A DNA stretch of 64,000 nt from Priestia abyssalis (lineage in GTDB: Bacteria; Bacillota; Bacilli; Bacillales; Bacillaceae_H), in contig NZ_KV917369.1 of the NCBI RefSeq assembly GCF_002019595.1, forward strand, positions 4,480,624-4,544,623. The letters are read 5' to 3'. The notes under the pieces are model-generated. The model saw only the letters and a program-made list of their open reading frames with translations. It made no database searches and was not told the origin of the DNA. The position numbers and the translations under genes were made by a program. Every line of letters begins with the position of its first letter. Positions within the stretch are counted from its first letter, which is position 1. Below are positions 1 through 8,649 of the stretch, piece after piece.

Positions 1-66
1 AGTAAAAATCAGTTTTTGTAATTTATCAGAGACTTATAGAACAGCCCCTTTACATTATGTTAACGA

Positions 67-1347
67 TTAGATCCAGCCTCTGAATCTGGATGCTTCCGCC
101 ATTTTACGAACCCCTACCATGTAAGCGGACAATCGCATATCCACTTTACGCGTTTGGGCCGTTTCATAAATATTGTTAAAAGATTTAACCATCACTTTTT
201 CCAATTTTTCTTCCACTTCTTCTTCCGTCCAGTAATAACCTTGGTTATTTTGCACCCACTCGAAATAAGAAACCGTTACGCCGCCGGCACTTGCAAGCAC
301 ATCCGGCACAAGTAAAATGCCGCGCTCGGTTAAAATTTGTGTCGCCTCCAATGTTGTAGGACCATTGGCCGCTTCGACAACAATGCTTGCACGAATGTTA
401 TGGGCATTTTCTTCGGTAATTTGATTTTCGATGGCAGCAGGTACTAAAATGTCACAATCCAGTTCCAATAACTCTTTATTAGAGATAGTGTTATTGAATA
501 ATTTTGTAACCGTACCAAAGCTGTCACGGCGATCCAGCAGATAGTCGATATCTAAACCATTCGGATCATATAGTGCACCGTAGGCATCCGAAATTCCAAC
601 TACTTTCGCTCCTGCATCATGCATAAATTTAGCTAAGAAGCTGCCTGCGTTCCCGAAGCCTTGAACAACCACTCTTGCGCCTTCAAGCTCGATGCCTCTT
701 TTTTTAGCTGCTTCACGAATACAAATCGTTACCCCTTTGGCTGTAGCTGTTTCCCTGCCATGCGATCCGCCTAATACAAGCGGCTTTCCTGTAATGAATC
801 CAGGTGAATTAAATTCATCAATATGGCTATATTCATCCATCATCCACGCCATAATTTGAGAATTCGTAAACACATCCGGCGCCGGAATGTCTTTTGTAGG
901 CCCAACGATTTGGCTGATGGCCCTTACATATCCACGGCTCAAGCGTTCTAACTCACCAAATGACATATTGCGCGGGTCACATATGATTCCGCCTTTCCCC
1001 CCGCCGTACGGTAAATCAACAATGCCGCATTTCAAACTCATCCATATTGAAAGCGCTTTAACCTCACGTTCTGTTACGTTAGGATGAAAGCGGATGCCAC
1101 CTTTTGTCGGTCCGACCGCGTCGTTGTGCTGCGCTCTGAATCCGGTAAAAATTTTGACAGCTCCATCGTCCATCCGAACAGGGATTTTTACCGTCATCAT
1201 GCGAATCGGCTCTTTTAATAACTCATAGACTTCCTCTGGATAGCCCAATTTTTCTAACGCTCTATGTATAACGGTTTGTGTTGCTTTTAAAACATCGTGC
1301 TTTTCTTCATGTGTGTTTTGCTGATTTTGATTGTTGTCGGCTACCAT
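67..1347 (-). CDS. gudB: NAD-dependent glutamate dehydrogenase
   Basis: Catabolic glutamate dehydrogenase, which deaminates glutamate to 2-oxoglutarate and ammonium in the cytoplasm. The 426 residues match the usual length of RocG/GudB enzymes. The glycine-rich substrate loop with the catalytic lysine (GGGKGG, about residues 115-120), the APDVFTNSQIMAWM segment (about 158-171) and a Rossmann GFGNAG motif (about 230) are all present, so it looks active. A GGAGG ribosome site lies just upstream of the ATG. It is transcribed alone, since the next gene upstream ends more than 400 bp away. I choose gudB over the paralogue rocG because the neighbour is mecB/ypbH, as in B. subtilis; sequence alone does not fully separate the two. 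Confidence 0.93.
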   Translation of the reverse strand: MVADNNQNQQNTHEEKHDVLKATQTVIHRALEKLGYPEEVYELLKEPIRMMTVKIPVRMDDGAVKIFTGFRAQHNDAVGPTKGGIRFHPNVTEREVKALSIWMSLKCGIVDLPYGGGKGGIICDPRNMSFGELERLSRGYVRAISQIVGPTKDIPAPDVFTNSQIMAWMMDEYSHIDEFNSPGFITGKPLVLGGSHGRETATAKGVTICIREAAKKRGIELEGARVVVQGFGNAGSFLAKFMHDAGAKVVGISDAYGALYDPNGLDIDYLLDRRDSFGTVTKLFNNTISNKELLELDCDILVPAAIENQITEENAHNIRASIVVEAANGPTTLEATQILTERGILLVPDVLASAGGVTVSYFEWVQNNQGYYWTEEEVEEKLEKVMVKSFNNIYETAQTRKVDMRLSAYMVGVRKMAEASRFRGWI

Positions 1348-1405
1348 CTGTGAACCTCCTAAAATCGTTCAATTAATATGGTGAATGGTGCTTCTTTCAT
1401 GACAT

Positions 1406-1434
1406 AGTATACACCTTTCCATAATTTATGCAAA
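1406..1434 (-). promoter_or_regulatory. Candidate SigA promoter of gudB
   Basis: Reading the minus strand, a -10-like TATACT (1406-1411) preceded by TG is separated by 17 bp from TTTGCA (1429-1434). It lies about 60 bp upstream of the gudB start. The -35 is a weak match and the extended -10 carries most of the support. Confidence 0.4.
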
Positions 1435-1602
1435 GGAAAAATTTCAGTTTTACTCTCTTCCCCTGAAGTTTTTGAAATCGTTTACCAAAAGAGGGAGCCA
1501 GTTCGTATATATGACTGTACTCTTCCCTGTTCATTTCATTATATTCACAGGACAATTTGCACAAGAGGTCCGCATTTCACAACAGCCTTGAATAAAAGAA
1601 AA

Positions 1603-1757
1603 GAGGATGACCAAAAAGGTATAAAAAAACACCTTTTTGGTCATCCTCCCGAAAGGACCTGTTCTAAAATCCAGAAAAATCAAAGGATTGAGTGAGCAGG
1701 CCCCCTTTATAAAACATCCTTTTTATGATTTATTTGAGACTGATGGTACGACCTCTA
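1603..1757 (+). repeat. Family A two-hairpin repeat, copy 1
   Basis: Hairpin 1 (1603-1648) is a perfect 18-bp stem beginning GAGGATGACC with a short A-rich loop. Hairpin 2 (1649-1709) is an imperfect stem that closes on AATCC, an AGAAAAATCAA loop and GGATT. A tail of about 48 bp is diverged but alignable to copies 2 and 3. The copy lies between gudB and the 3' end of mecB, on the strand opposite to both genes. The rest of the gap 1348-1602 holds the gudB promoter and nothing else I can recognise. Confidence 0.75.
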
Positions 1758-1761
1758 ATTT

Positions 1762-2358
1762 TCAAAGTGGAAATGTTTGTCTAATAAATGACAAAGCGTT
1801 AGACTCCATCAACAACTTGCCGTATTCGTGTACACGGTATTTCGTTATGGTCGCAGGGCTCCCATATTCTGCGAGCAGCGCAATGAGGTCTTCCATATTT
1901 TCAAAGTCATCCATACCGCCATCAATTAATAAGTAAAAGCGATGATTGAAGGAATACAAAGAACCTCCGCTCACGCTTAGCGGGGAAAGTCGATGAGCCA
2001 ATTGAATGATATGTTCAAACGAATAAAACTCAAAGAACACATCTGCACTCTCATCTAACGTAACCTGCATTTCAATATAATCATCCATATATTCTTCATC
2101 TAACTCTTCTACTATCTCATTCTTTGTCGTTAAAATAACGACCATTCCCTGGGCTTGCAAGGAGAATACTTCAACAGATAAAGAGTGGGTAGGCTTAAAT
2201 CCAAGCTCATCAGATGCCTGCTCAATCATTTCTCGAAAAAGCTGCTGCACCTTAAATGAGTTTCTCCATAAATCTTCTTTTGTCAATCCTCGTTCCGTTA
2301 AATCATCGAACGTTAAAAAGATTTTAATTTTGTTGTAATTCAAACGTTCCAGCCTCAT
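1762..2358 (-). CDS. mecB: MecA-family adaptor protein (MecB/YpbH)
   Basis: Adaptor that delivers substrates to the ClpCP protease. The 198 residues begin MRLERLNYNKIKIFLTFDDL, the characteristic MecA N-terminal substrate-binding start, followed by an acidic linker region (EELDEEYMDDYIE, about 83-95) and a C-terminal domain of the size that binds ClpC. MecA proper is longer and lies elsewhere in Bacillus genomes; position next to gudB and ypbG identifies this as the paralogue YpbH. It is preceded on the same strand by the CarH-like regulator with a gap of 118 bp. Together those two genes form a segment flanked by copies 1 and 2 of repeat family A in direct orientation. Confidence 0.9.
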   Translation of the reverse strand: MRLERLNYNKIKIFLTFDDLTERGLTKEDLWRNSFKVQQLFREMIEQASDELGFKPTHSLSVEVFSLQAQGMVVILTTKNEIVEELDEEYMDDYIEMQVTLDESADVFFEFYSFEHIIQLAHRLSPLSVSGGSLYSFNHRFYLLIDGGMDDFENMEDLIALLAEYGSPATITKYRVHEYGKLLMESNALSFIRQTFPL

Positions 2359-2476
2359 TTTTCACCCTCCCCGCTTGCGACCATCAGCGCTGACCTAGAT
2401 ACTTTAGTGTATGAAAAAAGTGCAATATGGTTCTCATATTTACTACGAGTTTACCTGTTTCTTTTTTAAAAGACAA

Positions 2477-3394
2477 CTATTCGCCTCCAAGTTCTCTTAA
2501 TTTAGTATTTAGCCATTCATTCCATTTTTCCTTCGTGTCACCCAACAAAAATCGATTGACCGCTTCCTTGTCTTTAAATGCTCTATGGGAGAAAGCCGCC
2601 CCACCCAGCCCGATCTTGAGTGCCGGATGAAGTTCTTGCACATGTTGCGCGATTTCCACCGTTTTCGCCGCATTTTCTACAAGTGAGCAAGACATAAATA
2701 AAAATCCAGGCTTGACTTCATCTACAATAAGCTGAATATCTTCTTCCGCGATACCTGTCCCTAAATAAATGACTTCAAATCCTTTTCTTCTTAAAAATAA
2801 GGTGAAAATGAGCAGACCGCCTTCATGATTTTCTTGAGAACCGCATACAGCAATTGCTCTAGGAAGCATGCTATTTGATGGAAGGGAATGCATGATCATG
2901 CTAATGCGTGTGTGCAAAAGCTGTGTGGCATAATGCTCATGCGCAGTTGTAATCTTTCCCTTTTCCCACAAATCACCAATGGTTACAAGCAGAGAACCTA
3001 AAATGTCAATGGCGACCTTTTCAACAGAATACAAACTGAACGCCTGATTCAGCAGCTCTTGAGCTTTCCCTTCTTGAAAAGATAATAAGAAACGAAGCAG
3101 TTCCTCTTTGATTTTTTTAGGAGAATCTGCACTATCTTCCTCCGCAGTCTGTTGAATCGTTGTTGTCTCACTTTCCAGAAGCGACACAGCCTGACTAATT
3201 GTAAAGCCTTGTTCAACTTTTTCAGCCAGCCATTTTACTATTTTTAAATCTTGCTCTGTATATAAGCGATGCCCTGATTCATTTCGAACAGGGCTCAATA
3301 TTTGATAACGTCTTTCCCAGGCCCTAAGTGTCCCCGGTTGAATTCCCACTAAATTAGAGATCGCCTTAATATTGTATTTACCTTCCCCTGACAT
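2477..3394 (-). CDS. MerR-type regulator with B12-binding domain, CarH/LitR-like photoreceptor
   Basis: Transcription regulator of 305 residues. Residues 1-75 form a MerR winged helix (TLRAWERRYQIL, then GHRLYTEQDL). Residues 95-180 are the helical cap and 180-295 a cobalamin-binding Rossmann domain. Two CarH signatures are visible: W143 followed after nine residues by E153-H154 (the Wx9EH light-sensing motif), and E188-x-H190, the lower B12 ligand region. In Thermus CarH the matching residues are W131, E141-H142 and E175/H177. Known members bind adenosylcobalamin as a tetramer in the dark and fall apart in light, derepressing carotenoid genes. No carotenoid genes are in the window, so the targets are unknown. 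B. subtilis has no such gene between ypbH and ypbG, which suggests insertion. Confidence 0.85.
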   Translation of the reverse strand: MSGEGKYNIKAISNLVGIQPGTLRAWERRYQILSPVRNESGHRLYTEQDLKIVKWLAEKVEQGFTISQAVSLLESETTTIQQTAEEDSADSPKKIKEELLRFLLSFQEGKAQELLNQAFSLYSVEKVAIDILGSLLVTIGDLWEKGKITTAHEHYATQLLHTRISMIMHSLPSNSMLPRAIAVCGSQENHEGGLLIFTLFLRRKGFEVIYLGTGIAEEDIQLIVDEVKPGFLFMSCSLVENAAKTVEIAQHVQELHPALKIGLGGAAFSHRAFKDKEAVNRFLLGDTKEKWNEWLNTKLRELGGE

Positions 3395-3470
3395 GCGTAA
3401 CCTCCAACTGCACTATATTACATATTGTTCGCTATAAAAAATTATAGGCTAATACCACTTTTATGTAAAA

Positions 3471-3620
3471 GAGGATAGCTCAAAAGGTATAAAAAACACC
3501 ATAGCCATCCTCCTGAAAGAACCCGCCATGAGAATCCAGTAAAATCAAAGATTCAATGGCGGGTCCTTTCAGGAAAAAATCATTTTTGCGGCCTGTTTAC
3601 AACTTATGGGACAGCCACAA
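3471..3620 (+). repeat. Family A two-hairpin repeat, copy 2
   Basis: Same organisation as copy 1: a degraded hairpin 1 (3471-3512, starting GAGGATAGCT), hairpin 2 (3513-3572) with the conserved AATCC-AGTAAAATCAA loop, and a tail (3573-3620) closely matching copy 3, including ACTTATGGGACA. The outer arms CCCGCCAT/ATGGCGGG differ from CCCGTCAT/AGTGACGGG in copy 3 while remaining paired. It sits between the CarH-like gene and ypbG. Confidence 0.78.
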
Positions 3621-3651
3621 AAAGTTTACATCCTGCAGGATCTTTGCTAGT

Positions 3652-4422
3652 CTATGTATGTTTGCCGTTTATTACAATGACATGTGCCTCGGCAGGAGCA
3701 CCGAGCCGAAGAGGAACCGCTGTGGTGCCATACCCATTACTCACAAACAAAGTCGTATGTTCCAGCGATTTGATCCCTCCCTTTTCATAGGGACCAAGAC
3801 CAAATAAACGAATTTGCCCTCCGTGTGTATGACCGCTTAACACAAGCGAGATACCATCTTCTTTTTTCACCTTTTTATGTACGGAAGGATTATGGGAAAT
3901 AAGAATCTTAAAACTTTCTTGCCGGCTGTCTGCCAAAGCTAAATGAAGGTGAGACCGTTTCTTTGACACATCATCCACTCCAAGAAGTTCCACCATATCC
4001 CCCTCTTCGGATTCAAACAAAGCTGATGTATTGTCTAATATTTTCACATTTTCTTCCAATAACAAAGCGTCTAATTGATGAAAATCCACTTCATAATCGT
4101 TATTTCCCCAAACAAAGTAGATAGGGCCTAACTTTTTTAACGTCCGTATATTTTCTCGAACCCTTTCAAATGGGACCCCTTTTTCCATGATATCTCCGCC
4201 GATGATGACAAAATCAACGCCTCCCTCCACTTGCTCAATAAGCTTTTCAGAGATAAGGCGGCGATGGATATCAGAAATAAAGAATAAGCGAATCTCTTTA
4301 AAAGAGGAGGGAAATTGCTTAAAAGAAAAATGGTGTTCCACTACCCTGTTTTTTTTAGCTTGGGCAAACATATACCCAAGAAGAATTAAAAACAAAAAAA
4401 ACACATAAATAAAAAATTGCAT
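3652..4422 (-). CDS. ypbG: Calcineurin-like metallophosphoesterase YpbG
   Basis: Predicted metal-dependent phosphoesterase, 256 residues. An N-terminal hydrophobic segment (about 1-20) probably anchors it in the membrane with the catalytic domain outside the bilayer. The metallophosphoesterase motifs appear in order: ISDIH (about 50), GGDI (about 75), GNND (about 107), SHNP (about 175) and GHTHGGQ (about 195). Substrate is unknown. Ribosome site AAAGGAG lies 6 bp before the ATG. It follows a small membrane-protein gene on the same strand with a 21-bp gap, so the two are probably cotranscribed. Confidence 0.88.
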   Translation of the reverse strand: MQFFIYVFFLFLILLGYMFAQAKKNRVVEHHFSFKQFPSSFKEIRLFFISDIHRRLISEKLIEQVEGGVDFVIIGGDIMEKGVPFERVRENIRTLKKLGPIYFVWGNNDYEVDFHQLDALLLEENVKILDNTSALFESEEGDMVELLGVDDVSKKRSHLHLALADSRQESFKILISHNPSVHKKVKKEDGISLVLSGHTHGGQIRLFGLGPYEKGGIKSLEHTTLFVSNGYGTTAVPLRLGAPAEAHVIVINGKHT

Positions 4423-4443
4423 ACTGTCTCCTTTTTACTGCTC

Positions 4444-4839
4444 CTAATAATGTGTATCCATAGCATGTTTTCTTCTCAAATCTACTGAAATCATACCATA
4501 AACAACGGAAAAACATAATATAAGCAGCGCTTGCCACTCACCTTCCTGCGCCAAAAAGAAAAAGCTTCCTAAAGAGCCGCAAGAAATAAACGCTTCCCAC
4601 AAGCGTGCCGTTTTCCTTTTTAGAAGCGAGTAGGTTTCTTCCACTATAGACTTAATCAAAATGGAATGAAGTAAAAACGAGAAGAAGAATGCCACCATGG
4701 CAATAAAATAATGCCATGGATCCATGACAAGCGCCAGAATGATTTTTGTCGCTGATATTGGCTTTGTGATAGGAAGCCATTGAATGAAAGCATAGCCGCT
4801 GACGGCCCCTCCGACCAATTGAAAAAGTCTTTTGAGCAT
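4444..4839 (-). CDS. Small membrane protein of unknown function
   Basis: A 131-residue protein that I do not recognise. It has three to four hydrophobic segments (about 5-20, 43-65, 84-100 and 105-120) separated by short charged stretches, and ends with a basic, polar tail. An AAAGAAAGGGG ribosome site precedes the ATG. It lies between ypbF and ypbG on the same strand with short gaps, so it is probably in the same transcript. I do not recall a counterpart at this position in B. subtilis. Confidence 0.65.
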   Translation of the reverse strand: MLKRLFQLVGGAVSGYAFIQWLPITKPISATKIILALVMDPWHYFIAMVAFFFSFLLHSILIKSIVEETYSLLKRKTARLWEAFISCGSLGSFFFLAQEGEWQALLILCFSVVYGMISVDLRRKHAMDTHY

Positions 4840-4907
4840 GAGAAAAAACCCCTTTCTTTATACAGGTTTATGAAAAGAAAGAGGTTTTCATGTATGGATG
4901 TCATCAC

Positions 4908-5375
4908 TTACTTATTCTCATAGTAAAGGTTGACACCGTATTCTTTTTTCATCATGCTGAACACATGCTGTCTTGCTTCCCACTTTTCTTCATCCCCCCA
5001 CAAATTCGGGCTTTTTTGAATCACTTCACAACGGAGATCATGAAATTCTTTTTCCGTTTTTTCGCTCTTTTTTCTAATTTCCAGCAAGTAATAATATAAA
5101 GAAAACACGATCAGTATCATTACTAAATGGGAAAAACTCGATAGCACAAACGAAAAAAAGGCATGATATGTAATCAATGACAGCTGCTGGAAAGAAAGAA
5201 AAATATACAGGCATATAAGAGCTAAACAAATTAACAACAACCATCTAACTTTTTTTTCTTTTTCATTAATCTTATCCAGTTTCCTCTTTTTGTCGATGAC
5301 GCTTTGCAGCATATTCTTGGCCACTTCATCCGTCAACTCATTCAGTTGTTGAATCCGGCTGTCCACATCCCTCAC
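4908..5375 (-). CDS. ypbF: YpbF family (DUF2663) membrane protein
   Basis: Protein of 155 residues: a charged, probably coiled N-terminal region (about 1-40, RIQQLNELTDEVAKN), two membrane segments (about 44-64 and 72-95), then a cytoplasmic tail with LEIRKKSEKTEKEFHDLR. Size, topology and position between ypbE and ypbG match B. subtilis YpbF. Function is unknown. Downstream of ypbE on the same strand with a 49-bp gap. Confidence 0.78.
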   Translation of the reverse strand: MRDVDSRIQQLNELTDEVAKNMLQSVIDKKRKLDKINEKEKKVRWLLLICLALICLYIFLSFQQLSLITYHAFFSFVLSSFSHLVMILIVFSLYYYLLEIRKKSEKTEKEFHDLRCEVIQKSPNLWGDEEKWEARQHVFSMMKKEYGVNLYYENK

Positions 5376-5424
5376 CCCCGTATCTACAGTACAACATATG
5401 AGTTTGTCTTAGGATTTATTAAAC

Positions 5425-6090
5425 TTAATTTGGAAGTTTCTCTGTTTTAAGGGGAATTTTCAGCACTTGTCCTTCCTTGATTTTCCCATTCTCTAATTTA
5501 TTCCATTCCCGAATAAGCTGTGTGCCTTTCACATCATGATAATATTGAATGGCAATGCTAAATAATGTGTCATTGCCTCGAACAGTATGCTGAATAATTT
5601 GATATTCTCCGTCCACACCCTTTTCTTCAACGTTTGCTTTCTCGTTGGGTGACCCTTCTGATGAAACGGGAGTGTTTTCATTTAAATCATCAGCTGGGGC
5701 CGCCTCCGTTCCTTCCTTAACGTCACTTGATTCCGTTTGTTTCTCTTCCACCGTCTTCTCTATTTCTTCAGGGACGGCTGTTGTATCGGACGGCTCGGCA
5801 AAATCGACCACCTCATAGCCGGTCACCTCTTCTTTTTCTTCAAGCATCAAAAAAGTCTCCTGCTTTGTCACATAATGCTTATAAGAAAAATAGGCCACCG
5901 CCGGCAATGAGATGAAAAAGACAGATAATACACTAATAAGAGGATATTTCAGTTTATATTTTTCTTTCTTTTTCCGTTTCTTTTCTTGACGAGCTTTACT
6001 TCGGGGCGGAAGCTGTGTTCCGTCTTCATTGGACCACGTATCGTAAAGCTCTGACTCAGGCTGATCCATGCGATGCTCCACCATCATCAC
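5425..6090 (-). CDS. ypbE: LysM-domain membrane-anchored protein YpbE
   Basis: Cell-wall-binding protein with one membrane anchor. A basic cytoplasmic N-terminus (residues about 1-48, KARQEKKRKKKEKYK) is followed by a transmembrane segment (about 50-70), a long Glu/Thr/Ser-rich linker (80-165) and a C-terminal LysM domain (about 168-217, QHTVRGNDTLFSIAIQYY ... GQVLKIPL), which binds peptidoglycan. The start is uncertain: ATG at 6090, GTG at 6081 and ATG at 6069 share an AGAGGTG/GGTGGAG region, and the last two are better spaced. Repeat B copy 1 lies immediately upstream. Confidence 0.82.
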   Translation of the reverse strand: MMMVEHRMDQPESELYDTWSNEDGTQLPPRSKARQEKKRKKKEKYKLKYPLISVLSVFFISLPAVAYFSYKHYVTKQETFLMLEEKEEVTGYEVVDFAEPSDTTAVPEEIEKTVEEKQTESSDVKEGTEAAPADDLNENTPVSSEGSPNEKANVEEKGVDGEYQIIQHTVRGNDTLFSIAIQYYHDVKGTQLIREWNKLENGKIKEGQVLKIPLKTEKLPN

Positions 6091-6134
6091 CTCTGATGTT
6101 ATGATTCTGTTTGGCTTGAACCCTTAATAGGGAA

Positions 6135-6401
6135 TGTTCAAAAAGTCCGGGAAAAATCGCTGTCGAATTTACTTGCACAGGACGTGGTGATCCGACGTTC
6201 GCCACAGGACGTGGCGGCTTTTAGTCAGGCTTTGTCACTCTGCCTCTCCGGTCCTCACGTATTGCAGTCATATCCTCGAAAAAGAAGAACACTTTTTCTT
6301 CGTGCGAAGAGGCTGCTTTCGTAGCGACGAGCTTGCGCTCCGGTCCTCGAGTCTATCGTTCCTCGAACTTCTCGGCTCTTTTTGTCCTCCTTTTTGAACC
6401 C
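6135..6401. mobile_element. Family B element, copy 1, with inverted ends
   Basis: About 266 bp bounded by GTTCAAAAAG at the left and its complement CTTTTTGAAC at the right. The interior contains the motif GACGTT-CGCC-ACAGGACGTGGCGGC-TTTTAGTC and a hairpin of GAAAAAGAAGAACAC against TTTTTCTTCG. A second copy in the other orientation is at 58438-58683. It has no coding capacity of its own. Its right end overlaps the 3' end of ypbD. Confidence 0.8.
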
Positions 6402-6964
6402 TTATTAATATGTAATGCTAAAAGAAAATCAATGAGAAAATGAGCTGTGACAGTGACAGCCAAATTGTCGGTCCATGAAAAAAGGACACCGAGAAAAAAA
6501 CTTAAGACAACAACAGATACCAGCAAAAATACTTTCGATAAGTAGCGCACATGTACAAGAGCAAAAATAACACTTGCCCAAAAAAGCCCGAAATGGACTT
6601 GCAGCACTCCTCGGAATAATATCTCTTCGGTAAAAGCAATCATCAGGCATAAAAAAAACAAATGAAGCAGGGAACGATGCCGAAATATCCGTTCGTTAAT
6701 GCCACCATCGTCATACCATTTCTGCGGCAGCATTTTCATTAAAGCTAAATCAAGAGCCACCACTAAAATTCCGCTAATTCCTCCTATAATCCATATATCA
6801 GAGGAGTTCCAATGCCACAACCCTGCAAAAGATGCGTAAGAATCATATTTCCACACGCCGATGACAAAGGCGATGCTAAGCAAAATCGCCTGTGTGACAT
6901 ATAAATTCAATAATAATTCGCGATCCGTTAACTCTTTTATAAGTTCTTTCTGATTGTTAAACAT
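6353..6964 (-). CDS. ypbD: CPBP-family intramembrane protease YpbD, C-terminus supplied by a repeat
   Basis: Predicted CAAX-type intramembrane metalloprotease, 203 residues with about six membrane segments. The active-site motifs are EEILFRG (about 115-121), FALVH (about 134-138) and the late HFLIDFLLALH (about 174-184). After ALHINKG the last 14 or so residues are strongly basic (SKRRTKRAEKFEER) and are read entirely from the end of family B element copy 1, which therefore provides the stop codon. The catalytic core is intact, so activity is probably kept. It starts 6 bp after recS ends and is cotranscribed with it. Confidence 0.82.
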   Translation of the reverse strand: MFNNQKELIKELTDRELLLNLYVTQAILLSIAFVIGVWKYDSYASFAGLWHWNSSDIWIIGGISGILVVALDLALMKMLPQKWYDDGGINERIFRHRSLLHLFFLCLMIAFTEEILFRGVLQVHFGLFWASVIFALVHVRYLSKVFLLVSVVVLSFFLGVLFSWTDNLAVTVTAHFLIDFLLALHINKGSKRRTKRAEKFEER

Positions 6965-6970
6965 ATCTTC

Positions 6971-8536
6971 TTATTCACTTTGACGAAGAAGTGAAGCAAG
7001 TTCCTCCTTCCATCCTTTAAATTCCCATCCCTGTTTATTTTTTTCGTATTTCGTTTTTTGGTAATGAGATAGCTCGATTCCACATTGATCACAGCAATTG
7101 GCCGGCCGGCCCTCCATTTCTTGATTAAAATAGGATAGAATCCTTTCACGCCGGCATCCGCTTTGCCCGACCACTTGCTTAACCGCCTGAAACTTCTCTT
7201 GCTTTCTTTTCACCCTGTCTAATGCTACACGAGTAATAATGCGATAAAGTTGATCTGCATCAAAATCAGCATTAATCATTGAACCATTAATCACGCCGTT
7301 TTTTTCCAAATGATAACGGATGAACCTCCAATGAACCTCATCCAGGCGGATTGCCTGTAAAAGATACTTTTCCAGGGAAGTTAGCTCCATCATTTTCGGT
7401 TTTTTTTCCTTAAAAAATTGGATATACATCAAAGCAGCCTTAATGACGTCAGGATGAGGAAGTTCCATCTCCATTAATGAATAAGCCAGTTCATCATCGG
7501 CCTCATTGTATAACAAAACAGCTAAACTATCATTCCCATCCCGTCCTGCTCGTCCAGTCTCTTGTAAATAGGCTTCCATTTGCGTCGGTAAATGAAAATG
7601 AATGACAAATCGGATATCGGACTTATTGATACCCATCCCAAATGCACTTGTACAGCATATGACATCGAGCTGATTTTGCAAAAACTGATGCTGGATGAGC
7701 ATGCGCTGATCCGGTTCCATCCCGCCATGGTAATAAGCAACATTTTCAATGCCGTTTTCCTTTAAAAGCAGGGCCAGCGCTTCTGTCCACATTCTGCTTG
7801 AACAGTAAATAATTCCAGGTGTTTTCAATGTCTTTACATACTCTAAAAGCAACTCTTTTTTATGTGGAATATCATCAGCCTGTTTAATCTGCAGCGCAAT
7901 ATTGGGACGATCCACGGAATAAATGAGTTTGTGAACATTTGGAAGCTTCAATTGGGTAATAATATCTTCAATCACATCTTCTGTAGCGGTCGCTGTTAGT
8001 GCTAAACATGTGGGCTTGCCCAAAGACACCCATACATCTCCCAAATGTAAATAATCAAGACGAAAATCATGTCCCCACTGTGAAATGCAATGAGCTTCGT
8101 CCACTACAAATAATCCGATGTTCGCTTTTTTTAACGCTTCGATAATAAAAGGATTTTGCAAAATTTCCGGTGATACATAAATGAACCGGAAAGACCCTAA
8201 CTGCTGCAGCGCTTGTTGTTTATCGTTTCTGGATAAAAAACTATTCAACGCAATCACTCTTTTTTCCCCGCTTGCCTTTAATTGCTGTACTTGATCTTCC
8301 ATGAGTGAAAGAAGAGGGGAGACAACTAAAACAGGCCGCTCCTGCACATAAGCCGGCAATTGATAACATAACGACTTTCCTGTTCCTGTCGGCAAAACCG
8401 TTACAACATGCTCCTCCCGTAAAATGGTTTCTATAACTTCACGTTGTCCTAAACGAAAGTGGCTATGACCAAATTTCCGTCTTAAAACTTCTTCGATGCT
8501 CAATCTATCACCGCTTTTCTGTATACATTCTGACAT
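6971..8536 (-). CDS. recS: RecQ-type ATP-dependent DNA helicase RecS (YpbC)
   Basis: Superfamily 2 DNA helicase of the RecQ class, 521 residues, for unwinding recombination and repair intermediates. Visible are Walker A LPTGTGKS (about 48-55), DEAH with the RecQ signature CISQWGHDFR (about 145-160), SAFGMGINKSDIR and QETGRAGRDG (motifs V and VI), and a zinc site C-x-RERI ... CCDQCG near residue 490. There is no HRDC domain, as in the short RecS rather than the long RecQ of Bacillus. The upstream ATG lacks a ribosome site; a TTG at 8503 behind GGTGAT is an alternative start. The downstream partner ypbD and upstream partner ypbB match the B. subtilis order. Confidence 0.92.
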   Translation of the reverse strand: MSECIQKSGDRLSIEEVLRRKFGHSHFRLGQREVIETILREEHVVTVLPTGTGKSLCYQLPAYVQERPVLVVSPLLSLMEDQVQQLKASGEKRVIALNSFLSRNDKQQALQQLGSFRFIYVSPEILQNPFIIEALKKANIGLFVVDEAHCISQWGHDFRLDYLHLGDVWVSLGKPTCLALTATATEDVIEDIITQLKLPNVHKLIYSVDRPNIALQIKQADDIPHKKELLLEYVKTLKTPGIIYCSSRMWTEALALLLKENGIENVAYYHGGMEPDQRMLIQHQFLQNQLDVICCTSAFGMGINKSDIRFVIHFHLPTQMEAYLQETGRAGRDGNDSLAVLLYNEADDELAYSLMEMELPHPDVIKAALMYIQFFKEKKPKMMELTSLEKYLLQAIRLDEVHWRFIRYHLEKNGVINGSMINADFDADQLYRIITRVALDRVKRKQEKFQAVKQVVGQSGCRRERILSYFNQEMEGRPANCCDQCGIELSHYQKTKYEKNKQGWEFKGWKEELASLLRQSE

Positions 8537-8583
8537 GGCCGTTCTTTGATCATGTCGAATTTTCTACATCCATATATAGATAT
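8537..8583 (+). repeat. Family F motif with a Spo0A-box-like core, upstream of recS
   Basis: A stretch centred on TCATGTCGAAT (TGTCGAA at 8553-8559) matches the resC-resD intergenic region at 26 of 30 positions, and similarity continues into an ATATAG sequence downstream. TGTCGAA is identical to the core of the Spo0A box. It lies directly upstream of recS. Confidence 0.5.
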
Positions 8584-8649
8584 TCATCATGTTTTTTATT
8601 TCATTATACTTCCAACTTTATAGAATGAATAGAGATGGACACGAAAACT

